A stretch of DNA of 64,000 bases, from assembly GCF_026914265.1 (NCBI RefSeq), contig NC_069126.1, forward strand, positions 25,397,473 to 25,461,472, in the 5' to 3' direction. Position numbers and translations under genes: made by a program. The DNA is from Mya arenaria (taxonomy: Eukaryota; Mollusca; Bivalvia; Myida; Myidae). A model generated the notes under the pieces. The model was not told where the DNA came from. It searched no databases and saw only the letters and a list, made by a program, of their open reading frames with translations. Shown in pieces: positions 1 through 10,895 of this stretch; position 1 is the stretch's first letter; each line of letters begins with the position of its first letter.

Positions 1-520
1 ACCATGGACTAAATGCAATGACCATGGACTAAATGCTATGACCATGGACTAAATGCAATGACCATGGACAAAATGCAATGGTCATGGACAAAATGCAATG
101 ACCATGGACAAAATACTATGGTCATGGACAAAATGCAATGACCATGGACAAAATGCAATGGTCATGGACAAAATGCAATGACCATGGACAAAATGCAATG
201 ACCATGGACAAAATACTATGGTCATGGACAAAATGCAATGACCATGGACAAAATGCAATGGTCATGGACAAAATGCAATGACCATGGACAAAATACTATG
301 GTCATGGACAAAATGCAATGACCATGGACAAAATGCAATGGTCATGGACAAAATGCAATGACCATGGACAAAATACTATGGTCATGGACAAAATGCAATG
401 ACCATGGACAAAATGCAATGGTCATGGACAAAATGCAATGACCATGGACAAAATACTATGGTCATGGACAAAATGCAATGACCATGGACAAAATGCAATG
501 GTCATGGACAAAATGCAATG
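1..520. repeat. 20-bp minisatellite, block 1 (80-bp higher-order repeat)
   Basis: Exact 20-bp monomers run from the window edge to 520, each built around CATGGAC(A/T)AAAT. Monomers differ at the first bases (acc or gtc) and near the end (gcaatg or actatg). From about 101 to 520 they alternate in a four-monomer order, giving an 80-bp higher-order repeat with one extra monomer near 181. The array may extend left of the window. Reading frames through it give a 20-residue periodic peptide and are not genes. Confidence 0.95.
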
Positions 521-523
521 AAG

Positions 524-870
524 CCATGGAAGTTTTATATAAGCGACTGAATGAGGTGTTGTCGCACCATGCGCCACTGAAAGAAAAACGAATAAAATTT
601 GAAACACAACCAACCTGGTTTACTGACGAAATAAGGTTGGCTATAAAAGAAAGAAATCGATTGAAAAAACGTCAACATTGGTCGGAATATAGACTTTCAA
701 GAAATAAAGTTACTTGATTAGTACGGCAAACCAAGAAAGATTATTACAATAAAGCTGTTAAAAACTGTAAAGATTCTAGGGTGTTATGGAAGAACCTCAG
801 AGAGTTGAATGATAATCATAATGACACTACAAACAATAATAGTATAATATTACCACAATACCTTCATTCA
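524..870 (+). pseudogene. LINE ORF2 fragment between endonuclease and RT, broken
   Basis: This is the linker that precedes the reverse transcriptase in ORF2, recognisable from HAPLKEKRIKF and the basic stretch that follows. The frame is broken by an in-frame TGA at 715-717; a CGA-to-TGA change would explain it. Coding resemblance continues in the same frame to a TAA at 876-878. The RT frame downstream is open only from 843, one register away, so an indel lies at about 843-865. The upstream ATG at 478 belongs to the minisatellite and is not a real start. With the missing 5' part, the element cannot be autonomous. Confidence 0.75.
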
Positions 871-2588
871 ACAGAATAAATGTTGTTGGCGATGCACAAA
901 TATTAGACGTGTTCAATAAGCATTTTACTGACATATCCGATTGTATCAGTAAATTAGTGTTCGATGAAACACATTTTTCAAAACTTGGTACTAAATTAAA
1001 TAGTTTGCTAAAGGGTCAGTACTTTGATATATCTTACATCACCCCATTAGAGGTAAAAATGTATATTGATAAGCTTAATACGGCGAAAGCTACAGGATTA
1101 GATGGAATAGGGCCTAATATCCTAAAACAATGTGGTGATTGTATTGTTATACCACTAACGTCCATTATAAATAATAGCATACGGCTAGGAATATTCCCAG
1201 ACTCATTTAAAGAGGCTAAGGTTTTGCCTATATATAAATCTTCTGGTAGCAATGATCCAAATAATTATAGACCAATTTCTATCCTTCCAACACTGTCAAA
1301 GGTGTTTGAACGGCACATGGCAGATCAAATCAAAACATTTTTAAAAAATACGAATATCATACATGAATTTCAATCTGGGTTTCGAGAAAATCATTCTTGT
1401 CACACAGCGTTGATAAGAATAATTGATGATTGGATTGATGGAATTGACAATGGAAACTATGTAGGTGCTCTCTTCCTTGATTTACGAAAGGCTTTTGATC
1501 TAGTAGATCACCAAATACTTTTACATAAATTGAAATTATACAATTTCAGTGATAATACCGTTCAACTGATAACTTCGTATTTGAAAGATAGACACCAAAT
1601 TGTAAAGTTTGGGGGTTTCCAATCTTCACGAAGATGTATAAGGTCTGGAGTTCCTCAAGGATCCATTCTTGGACCTATTCTTTTTCTTATATATATTAAT
1701 GACATTACCTTTGAAATAGAAAATTCCTTGATTGACTTATATGCTGATGATACTACACTATATGCAAAAAGTTCAAATACGCAGGAAATTGAACGTACGT
1801 TGCAAATAAATTTAGATATAATATCGGAGTGGTGCAAAATAAACAACATGGCAATACATCCATTGAAAACGAATTGCATGTTGCTGGGTTCAAATGCAAA
1901 GTTAAGAAATGCATGTGCACTCAAATTATTCGTAGACAATGTACTTATTGAAAATGTAACTTCGAAGAAATTGCTTGGAATTGTTATTGATTCATCATTG
2001 TCATGGAACCTGCAAGTTGACTTTGTCTGCAAGAAAGTAACTGCAAAGATAGTTCTTTTAAAAAGACTTAATTACTTTTTAACGGATCAAATGAGACATT
2101 TGTTTTATAAATCGTATATACTTCCTATGTTTGACTATTGTTGTAGTGTTTGGGGGAAAAGCAAGCAAACGCATACGAAACGAATAACCATGCTTCAAAA
2201 AAGAGCTGCTAAAATTATTCTCTTTAAGCCTATAAGAACGCCATCGCATGAATTATTTAAAAAATTAGAATGGCTTCAATTTGAATACCGTTGCAAATAT
2301 CAAACGGCTGTTATGGTATATAAATCTATTAACAATCTTACACCGAGTTATATAAGAGACATTATAAAGTTATCAAACAATACAAGATATGGATTACGAT
2401 CTTCTACGCGACAAGACATTGCCCACATTCGACATAAAACTCAATACAAGAAACACTCGTTTGCATGCTACAGCGGGACAGTTTGGAACTCTTTACCAGA
2501 ACGAATACGTAAATCGAACACGGAAAATACATTTAAAGCCTGCTGCAAGAAGTTCTTTTTACATCATCAATTGCAAAAACCGTTGTAA
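843..2588 (+). CDS. LINE reverse transcriptase (partial ORF2, no own start)
   Basis: An open frame of about 580 codons encodes the RT and C-terminal part of a LINE ORF2. Counting from 909, visible motifs are ATGLDGIGPNILK (finger), NYRPISILPT, FQSGFRENHSC, LFLDLRKAFD with the first catalytic Asp (about 195), SGVPQGSILGPILF (about 248) and the catalytic YADD box (about 277). A thumb and C-terminal region containing KKLLGI and a RAAKIILF stretch follow. The nearest in-frame start is a GTG at 909; coding similarity extends upstream to 843, so this is a remnant of a longer frame and not a gene with its own start. The RT core itself is open. Confidence 0.85.
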   Translation, partial: YNITTIPSFNRINVVGDAQILDVFNKHFTDISDCISKLVFDETHFSKLGTKLNSLLKGQYFDISYITPLEVKMYIDKLNTAKATGLDGIGPNILKQCGDCIVIPLTSIINNSIRLGIFPDSFKEAKVLPIYKSSGSNDPNNYRPISILPTLSKVFERHMADQIKTFLKNTNIIHEFQSGFRENHSCHTALIRIIDDWIDGIDNGNYVGALFLDLRKAFDLVDHQILLHKLKLYNFSDNTVQLITSYLKDRHQIVKFGGFQSSRRCIRSGVPQGSILGPILFLIYINDITFEIENSLIDLYADDTTLYAKSSNTQEIERTLQINLDIISEWCKINNMAIHPLKTNCMLLGSNAKLRNACALKLFVDNVLIENVTSKKLLGIVIDSSLSWNLQVDFVCKKVTAKIVLLKRLNYFLTDQMRHLFYKSYILPMFDYCCSVWGKSKQTHTKRITMLQKRAAKIILFKPIRTPSHELFKKLEWLQFEYRCKYQTAVMVYKSINNLTPSYIRDIIKLSNNTRYGLRSSTRQDIAHIRHKTQYKKHSFACYSGTVWNSLPERIRKSNTENTFKACCKKFFLHHQLQKPL

Positions 2589-2990
2589 GAATTGTACGCA
2601 TAATTCCATGACTATTGTTTTTACATTATATATATCTCGATTAAGGTGTTAAATACATGTGTGACTGTCCTACTTACTCAGTTAATAAATTTTAATGATA
2701 CGATTTGTTAACCTTTAGGTACAAATTGATGTATTGTTCGGCATTGATCTTATAATTAATGTATTATATTCATGTTTCTTTATGTTTTCGTATAACATTT
2801 TAATACGTACCCTTTTGAAATAACATAAATTTATGCTTGCGTTTTCATTCTAAGCATTTATGTGTGTGTGCATGTGTATGTTCTTTCAGAAGGCCACATT
2901 GTAAATAAGTCGTGTGTTATGTTTGTTTATAATATGATGCCTATGTCTTAATGTGTTACCTTCTTTAAATAAAGTTATTATTATTATTAT

Positions 2991-4195
2991 GGACAAAATA
3001 CTATGGTCATGGACTAAATGCTATGACCATGGACAAAATACTATGGTCATGGACAAAATGCAATGACCATGGACAAAATGCTATGACCATGGACAAAATG
3101 CTATGACCATGGACAAAATGCAATGACAAAATTCTATGACCATGGACAAAATACAATAACCAAGGACAAAATGCTATGACAAAATGCTATGACCATGGAC
3201 AAAATGCTATGACCATGGACTAAATGCAATGACCATGGACTAAATGCTATGACCATGGACTAAATGCTATGACTAAATGCTATGACCATGGACAAAATAC
3301 TATGGTCATGGACAAAATACTAATGTCATGGACAAAATTATATGACCATGGACAAAATACAATAACCAAGGACAAAATGCTATGACAAAATGCTATGACC
3401 ATGGACAAAATGCTATGACCATGGACAAAATGCAATGACCATGGACTAAATGCTATGACCATGGACTAAATGCTATGACTAAATGCTATGACCATGGACT
3501 AAATGCTATGACTAAATGCAATGACCATGGACTAAATGCTATGACCATGGACTAAATGCTATGACCATGGACACAATTCTATGACCATGGACAAAATACT
3601 ATAACCAAGGACAAAATGCTATGACAAAATGCTATGACCATGAACTAAATGCTATGACCATGGACTAAATGCTATGACCATGGACAAAATGCTATGACCA
3701 TGGACTAAATGCTATGACCATGGACAAAATGCTATGACCATGGACTAAATGCTATGACCATGGACAAAATGCTATGACCATGGACTAAATGCTATGACCA
3801 TGGACTAAATGCTATGACCATGGACAAAATACTATGACCATGGACAAAATGCTATGACCATGGACTAAATGCTATGACCATGGACTAAATGCTATGACCA
3901 TGGACTAAATGCTATGACCATGGACTAAATGATATGACCATGGACAAAATGCTATGACCATGGACAAAATGCTATGACAAAATGCTAAGACCATGGACTA
4001 AATGCTATGACCATGGACAAAATGCTATTACCATGGACCAAATGCTAAGACCATGGACAAAATGCTATGATCATGGACAAAATGCTATGACCATGGACAA
4101 AATGCTATGACCATGGACTAAATGCTAAGACCATGGACAAAATGCTATGATCATGGACAAAATGACCATGGACAAAATGCAATGACCTTGGAAGG
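2991..4195. repeat. 20-bp minisatellite, block 2
   Basis: The array resumes after the LINE tail and continues for about 1.2 kb. Monomers are mostly of the gaccatggac(t/a)aaatgctat type, with several shorter units (around 3125, 3180, 3270, 3480, 3980). The 80-bp order of block 1 is not kept. It ends at about 4195 in ordinary sequence. Confidence 0.93.
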
Positions 4196-5390
4196 TATAC
4201 TTTGACCCCTGCATGTTTACAAAAATTATTGCATATTCAGTATATATGTGACAAACACCGACACAGTAAGTTTTTGTGCAGCTTTGATGTATGTGAGCTG
4301 TAAGTCCATTTTGTGGATAACACTTGTTGCTCCTAGTTTCCACTGGAAAGTTTAGCTCCTGGATCAAAACAATGAATAAAATCGAAAAAAAACTAAATCT
4401 AAAAAGTCTTTTTAACAATTTCGTTGTAAAATTTAGCTAGAAATGGAATGCGGAGAAAGGCCTTTCAATATCATGTCTTCACTCAACAGTTTCATTTACC
4501 TTTTTAAAAAATATATGACTAAATCCAGTGTCTAGACCAAATTCAAATCCTGATCACGACTACATAGAAGTCACATTTTAGCTTTATGATGAAGGGGAAG
4601 CTATAACAAAATGATGCAAGTCTGGATTTCAAGACAAGCCTAAAAGAGTAGCTTCCCTTTCCAATTAAAGCAATCAACCATTCCATTGTTTCATTCATGT
4701 ATTAGTTCATGTATCTAATGCTCATACAAAATTAATTATGATATCATGTTATCTGATAATAAATAGCAACAAAATGTTGCTGTTTCACATTGTGACATCA
4801 GCATTTGAAAGTACATGTAATTATTTAGAAGAAGATAGACAATAAAAAATTCAATTAACCAAAAAAAAATATTAAAGTTTTTCCGGAAATTGTACCCTTC
4901 ATTTGATTTAAAGTCTTCAGACAACATTTGTCAAGCTAAACATAGATTGAAGAAGGGCTTTCATCTAGATCTTGATTATTTTGTTCCGTTTATTAGTCTG
5001 AATTTGCGTTTTAATTATTAGCTTCAAGTCTAGACTGTTTAATCAAATAATTATATATAGAAGTTTGTATTGTATCAAATCTGAGATTTGTTGATGTACT
5101 TGCTGTACTGACCTTACTGAACTGAGTTCAAATCCACATAAACAAATTGTTTCTTTGATAAAAATATTCACCGAGACATTTAGCTCTTTTTATAAATATA
5201 AATCCAATGATCCTTTGTACATTATTAATTTCACTATTATATCCTGCTTGTAAAAAATATCACCTTTATGTACTTTGGCATTGAAAATAACATGTTTTTG
5301 GTTGAGCAATACACCATTTATTCTTAATTTTTACTAGAGCTATCACTGGATGTGATTGATACACCTACAACACCACCTTCTTGTAATAAG
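4196..5390. other. intergenic, no gene recognised
   Basis: AT-rich sequence with short chance frames only. I see no splice-consistent coding similarity and no clear repeat structure. Confidence 0.6.
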
Positions 5391-5882
5391 AAGTATGACG
5401 AGTGATGAATTCTCTCTTGAATCCCGATGTCGATGTCGATGAAAAGGCATCAATTAGGTAAATGGTCATGTTTCTTTTCTACAGCGCTTCTCTTCATCAC
5501 AGTAAGTTTGTGTATGAAGCTGAAGTCAATTCATCAAAAACATATGGAGTTATGAAGAGAAGTAAAAAATTAAGTATACAAATAATTAAAGGGCAATAAC
5601 TCTAAAAATACCATACAATTTTTTTTGTTTCTTATGCATATCACTTCGCCTCTACACAAACAGTTTGTGTATGAAGTTTGAAGTCATAAAAAAAAACCAT
5701 ACCATACACAAAATATGTTTCTTTTGCACTTATCCTCAACTGAGTCAATGCCCATATGAAGCTTGAAGTAAATAACTCAAAAACCTTTGGAGCGTTAGAA
5801 AAGTACACCACATATCCCAAGATGGATGGAGACAGACGGACATACGGACGGACGGACGGACAAGTGTTGGGGGTATAAATAT
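5391..5882. repeat. degenerate HINE-like non-autonomous element
   Basis: The segment holds two or three diverged copies of a phrase with tttgtgtatgaagc and gggcaataactc, then a GGACGGAC run (about 5835-5861) and a terminal gttgggggtataa. The same architecture (internal repeats, GGAC run, G-rich terminal stem) is seen in the better-preserved element at 32472-33476. The left end is not defined. Confidence 0.45.
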
Positions 5883-6756
5883 GATTCCATTATTTATTTA
5901 AGAGAAATGAGCTTACTATAACACTTTTACCATAGCTGACTAAAATAGTTCATGGAATACTAGGTGGATAGTTGCAAAAGTGGCCGAGTCCAACAGGCAT
6001 GTAAAATTTATGATTCCAGGCCTTTTAATATAAAATACAGCAATTTTATATACATGTTCAAATCTTAAATATAACATGCAACCCCAAATAAAATACCAGG
6101 ACAAGTCATTAAATATTTCAGCCCAATGCTTAGTCTTATCTCACACAAATAGGCAATCAATGGCTAAAGACTGAACTCTGGTAAAAAGCCTCCCCAGATG
6201 ACCAGGATTGCCAGACATAGAATATAAAGCAGTACATAACGAACGAAGAAAGCAAATTCTTTGTCTTGCGGACAAAAATGGAAAATGAATGTCTGGACGC
6301 TGGAAGTTATTTAGAGGATATTTTTCCTCCTGAGACAGATCAAATTGGATGTCTCCTCGCAATCTATTCTTGAGAAATTGACCAAACACCTACGTTAATC
6401 GGACACTCAGACAATTTATGGAATAATTTTGGACCTCGCGAAAATCGATGGTTCTTTTTTGTTTTGCAACAAAGATTGTCTACCATAATAATTGGTTTTA
6501 AAAGTCCATCAAGTGTACTTGCATTTTATGCAAAGTTCCTTGTGTCAAGTTTTTGCAAGGCTGCTAATTTTTGTAATACAAAAGTACATGTTGTCGTAGC
6601 CAAATAACATCCCCAACTTATTTTGTCATGAAAATATGGTTACACTCCAGCAGTTTCGGCTTATATCATATTGTTGCAATGAAAGTTCACATTATTGCCA
6701 AAGGATTGGTGCTTAAGATTTGATGAGAGGTCTGATGGCCTGGAACATATTGCAAA
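5883..6756. other. intergenic; one unassigned minus-strand open frame
   Basis: The minus strand holds an 82-codon frame (6141-6389) of normal amino-acid composition, with IHFPFLSARQRICFLRSLCTAL in its middle part. I do not recognise it and see no convincing flanking splice sites. It could be an exon remnant or chance. The rest shows nothing. Confidence 0.3.
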
Positions 6757-7118
6757 TGGTTATTGCAATTGGTAAATACACGTGATTATTGCAATTGGTT
6801 GCTGTTGGTTATTGCAACTGGTTGCTGTTGGTTATTGCAATTGGTTGTTGTTGGTTATTGCAATTGGTTGTTGTTGGTTATTGCAATTGGTTGCTGTTGG
6901 TTATTGCAATTGGTTGCTGTTTGTTATTGCAATTGGTTGCTGTGGGTTATTTCAATTGGTTGCTGTTGGTAATTGCAATCGGTTACTGTTAGTTATTGCA
7001 ATTGATTATTGCAATTGGTTGCTGTTGGTTATTGCAATTGGTTGCTGTTGGTTATTGCAATTGGTTGCTGTTGGTTATTGTAATTGGTTATTGCAATTGG
7101 TTGTTGCAATTGGTTGAT
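6757..7118. repeat. 23-bp minisatellite
   Basis: About fifteen copies of a 23-bp unit containing ttattgcaattggttg. It is continuous with the longer array downstream and probably its diverged edge. Confidence 0.9.
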
Positions 7119-9925
7119 GCACTTGATTATTGCACTTGATTGTTGTTGGTTGTTTAACTTGGTTGCTGTTGTTTGTTTCACTTGGTTGGTGTTGGTTGTT
7201 TTACTTTGTTCCTGTTGATTGTTTCACTTGGTTGGTGTTGGTTGTTTCACTTGGTTGCTGTTGGTTGTTTTACATTGTTGCTGTTGGTTGTTTCACTTGG
7301 TTGTTGTTGGTTGTTGCACTTGTTTGTTGTTGGTTGTTGCACTTGTTTGTTGTTGGTTGTTGCACTTGGTTGATGCACTTGGTTGTTGCAGGTTGTTGCA
7401 ATTGGTTGATGCACTTGATTATTGAACTTGGTTGTTGTCGGTTGTTTCATTTGGTTGTTGTTGGTTGTTTCACTTGGTTGATGCACTTGATTATTGCAAT
7501 TGGTTGTTGTTGGTTGTTTCACTTGGTTGTTGTTGGTTGTTCCACTTGGTTGTTTTTGGATGTTGCACTTGGTTGTTGTTATACTTGGTTGTTTTGGTTA
7601 GATGTTGTACTTGGTTGCTGTGGTTGGATGATGTACTTGGTTGGTTGTTGTATTTCGTTGTTATGGTTGGATGTTGCACTTGGATGTTGCACTCGATTGA
7701 TGTGGTTGGATGTTACACTTGGTTGGATGTGTTGCACTTGAATGTTGTTTGATGTATTTACTTGGTTGGTTGTTGTACTTGGTTGTTGTGGTTAGATGTT
7801 GTACTTGGTTGGTTTTTGTACTTGTTTGTTGTACTTGGTTGGTTTTTGTTCTTGGTTGTTGTTGTTGGATGTTGCATTTGGTTGGTTGTTGTATTTGGTT
7901 GTTGTGGATGATTGTTGCACTTGGTTGATGTGGTTTGATGTTGTACTTGGATAGTTGTTGCACTTGGTTGATGTGGTTGGATGTTGCACTTGGTTTTTTG
8001 TTGCACTTGGTTGTTGTGGTTGGATATTGCACTTGCTTGATTTTGTTTGATGTTGTTCTTGGTTGGTTGTTACACTTGGATGTTTCAATTGGTTGGATGT
8101 TGCACTTGGCTGTTGCACTAGGTTGTTATTGCACTTGGTAGCTGGTTGGTTGTTGCACTTGGTTGTTGCACATGGTTGGTTGTTGTTGGCTGTTTCACTT
8201 TGTTGATGCACTTTGTTTTTTACACTTGGTTTCTGTTGGTTGCTGTACTTTGTGATGCCTGTGGTTGGCTGTTGCACTTGGCTTCAATGTTGGTTGTTGA
8301 ACTTGGTGGTTGTTGCACTTGGTTTGATGTTGTACTTGGTTGGTTGTTGAACTTGGTTGTTTCAATTGGTTGGATGTTGAACTTGTTTGGATGTTGCACT
8401 TGGCTATTGCACTTGGTTGTTGTTGCACTTGTTTGCTGGTTGGTTGTTGCACTTGGTTGTTGCACATGGTTGGTTGTTGGCTGTTTCACTTTGTTGATGC
8501 ATTTATTTTCACACTTGGTTTCTGTTGGTTCTTGCACTTGGTTGGCTGTTGCACTTGGCTTCAATGTTGGTTGTTGAACTTGGTTGGTTGTTTTTGGTTG
8601 TTGTACTTGGTTGCTGCACTTGGTTGTTTCACTTGGTTGGGAGTTGTTGGTTGTTGCACTTGGTTGTTGTCAGCTGTTGCACTTCGTTGGTTGTTGTTGT
8701 TGAACTTGGTTGTTGTTGGTTGTTGAACTTGGTTCATTGTTGCTTTTGGTTGGTTGTTGCCGGCTGTTGCACTTCGTTGGTTGTTGCTGTTGTACTTGGT
8801 TGTTGTTGGTTGTTGAACTTGGTTGGTTGTTGCACTTGGTTGGTTGTTGTCAATTGTTGCACTTGGTTGAATGTTTTTGGTTGTTGTACTTGGTTGCTGC
8901 ACTTGGTTGGGCATTGTACTTGGTGGGTTGTTGGTTGTTGTACTTGGTTGTTGAGGTTGTTATCAGCTGTTGCACTTGGTTGCTGTTAGTTGTTGCACAT
9001 TGTTTTTGTCGGCTGTTGCACTTGGTTGGTTATTGTTTTGGTTATTGTACCTGGTTGCTGCACTTGGTTGTTGCACTTGGTTGGTTGTTGCACTTGGTTT
9101 TTTGTCCGCTGTTGTACTTGGTTGTTGTTGTTGGTTGTTGCACTTGGTTGGTTGTTGTTTTTGGTTGTTGTACTTGGTTGTTGTTGGTTGTTGTACTTTG
9201 TTGTTGTACTTGGTTGCTGCACTTGGTTGATGCCCTTGGTTGTTGCAAAATGTTGGTTGTCGTTGGCTGTTGCACTTGGTTAGTTGTTGTACTTGGTTGA
9301 TGCCTGTGGTTGTTGCAATTGGTTGTTGGCTGTTGGACTTGGATGGTTGTTTCACTTGATTAATGCCCTTGGTTGTTGGCTGTTGCACTTGTTTGGTTGT
9401 TGCATTTGGTTGCTGTACTTGGTTGTTGCAATTGGTTCTTTCACTTGGTTGTTGGCTGTTGCACTTGGTTGGTTGTTGCAAGTAGGTGCTTGACATGGTT
9501 GATGCCTTTGGTTGTTTCAATTGGTTGTTGCACTTGGTTGGTTGTTGCATCTGGTTGGTTGTTGCACTTGGTTGTTGCTCTTGGTTGATTGTTGCACTTG
9601 GTTGTTGCTCTTGGTTGATAATTGGTTGTTGCACTTGGTTGATTGTTGGTTGTTGCACTTGGTTGTTGCTCTTGGTTGATTGTTGCACTTGGCTGTTGCT
9701 CTTGGTTGATTGTTGCTCTTTGTTGATTGTTGCTCTTGGTTGATTGTTGCTCTTGGTTGATTGTTGCTCTTGGTTGATTATTGCACTTGGTTGTTGCTCT
9801 TGGTTGATTGTTGCTCTTGGTTGATTGTTGCTCTTGGTTGATTGTTGCACTTGGTTGATTGTTGCACTTGGTTGTTGCTCTTGGTTGATTGTTGGACTTA
9901 GTTGTTGCTCTCGGTTGATTCATCT
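7119..9925. repeat. GT-rich minisatellite, 2.8 kb
   Basis: Degenerate tandem units of about 15-40 bp built from ttggttgttgcactt and ttgctcttggttgattg. The plus strand is almost all T and G, with few A or C. Since the units lack stop codons in several frames, long spurious frames occur on both strands (Leu/Val/Cys/Trp-rich on plus, Gln/Asn/Thr-rich on minus). I see no gene signal. Confidence 0.93.
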
Positions 9926-10418
9926 TATTGACTGTGACCTTGGCAAAGGATCATTTATAATTCAAAGGTTAATTTAGCGTTTAAGATGTGAACAGCGTTT
10001 TGCCCAACCAATACTTCCAAAGCCATAATAGTATGCTAAGGGCATTAAAGGTACCATGTTACCAGGTAAGAGTTGATTGTTTTCAGTATATGTCTTTCCA
10101 GGAAACATGAGTTATGATAACCAGATCAACCATATTTCGGAATAGAGAAACGACAAAAAACAAAACATGAAAAACATCTTTATTATGATAAAAATATGTC
10201 ATTTGTGAGACATCATTGACAACATTTTATGTATAATAAAATAATGACTATTATCATTACAGTTATTTTCATTTAACACACAAAATGTAAGCTTACTTTT
10301 AAAGCTAATAAATGTTTTAACAAAATTGTAACAATACTTATTTGTCAAGAAATAGTGTATCTTTTGTACAGTAATCATCTTATGCTTCAAGAAATTAAAA
10401 CCAATTATCTAGGCTGGT
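9926..10418. other. flank or 5' part of LINE 2
   Basis: AT-rich sequence without a recognised gene. The 5' end of the downstream LINE cannot be placed. An in-frame TAG at 10410-10412 sits just upstream of the first ATG of its ORF1. Confidence 0.4.
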
Positions 10419-10895
10419 ATGATGTCAAAAATAGATGGCATCTGCCTGATACCTATTGTTGCTAGTCCCAATGATATTTGGATCGCTGATGATTTAAAAT
10501 ATGTCAAATGTATTGGCGATGTGAAAGATGGTAGACAGCCGTTAACCGTAGTTACATTTCGTTATGATGATGATAAGTATAGGATTTACAAAGGCAGAGA
10601 TGAATTACGTAAGCATAATGTACGCGTTGGTGATGATTTAACAGTAAAACAACGCCATCAGTTGAAAACTCTCAAGTCTAAAGGCAAGGTTGGATATTTC
10701 TTTCGTGGTGAATTGAGAACTATGGATAGTAAAACGGACCATGCTGGCAAAACAGAACGTGCAGTTAAACAAGCAAGAAGAATGCTAGATCAACCGGCCC
10801 AATCAACGACTGGAGATTATGCCTCGGACAATACTAATGTTGAAATGGGCGAAGCTGAAAGTATAACGGACACACATATGCCACCTATTATATAA
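10419..10895 (+). CDS. LINE 2 ORF1 C-terminal part (putative RNA-binding protein)
   Basis: The 158-codon frame encodes a basic protein. The middle portion (RKHNVRVGDDLTVKQRHQL, then KSKGKVGYFFRGELRTM) resembles the C-terminal part of LINE ORF1 proteins, where a DLT(x)RR/QR motif precedes a short aromatic stretch. The N-terminal coiled-coil or zinc-knuckle part is absent. The first ATG is at 10419 with an in-frame TAG seven bases upstream. The frame ends at TAA 10893-10895, and the same register then continues open into the endonuclease-RT frame. A nucleic-acid-binding role is inferred from the family. Confidence 0.65.
   Translation: MMSKIDGICLIPIVASPNDIWIADDLKYVKCIGDVKDGRQPLTVVTFRYDDDKYRIYKGRDELRKHNVRVGDDLTVKQRHQLKTLKSKGKVGYFFRGELRTMDSKTDHAGKTERAVKQARRMLDQPAQSTTGDYASDNTNVEMGEAESITDTHMPPII

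Larger units (their letters stand above)
521..2990 (+). mobile_element. 5'-truncated non-LTR retrotransposon (LINE) inserted in the minisatellite
   Basis: A LINE body lies between two blocks of the same 20-bp minisatellite. It begins abruptly near 521-530, with no endonuclease domain. It runs through a linker region and a reverse transcriptase, has a 3' UTR with AATAAA at 2968-2973, and ends in a (TTA)n tail at about 2975-2990, after which the array resumes. ATGGA occurs at both junctions (about 526 and 2989) and could be a short target-site duplication, but it is also part of the monomer. The YADD motif and (TTA)n tail suggest the Jockey/CR1 group; the clade is not resolved. Confidence 0.9.

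Noticed and set aside
478..717. Open frame starting in the minisatellite and running into the LINE
   Set aside because: The start lies in repeat DNA; only the part from about 524 is LINE-derived, and it ends at a nonsense codon.
1..4195. Regular short repeats that could suggest a CRISPR array
   Set aside because: There are no unique spacers; monomers are directly adjacent, and the context is an animal genome.
7130..9923. Many overlapping long open frames (up to 295 codons) on both strands
   Set aside because: They are translations of a GT-rich minisatellite that lacks stops. Composition is periodic, no start context or domain is visible, and several frames are open at once.
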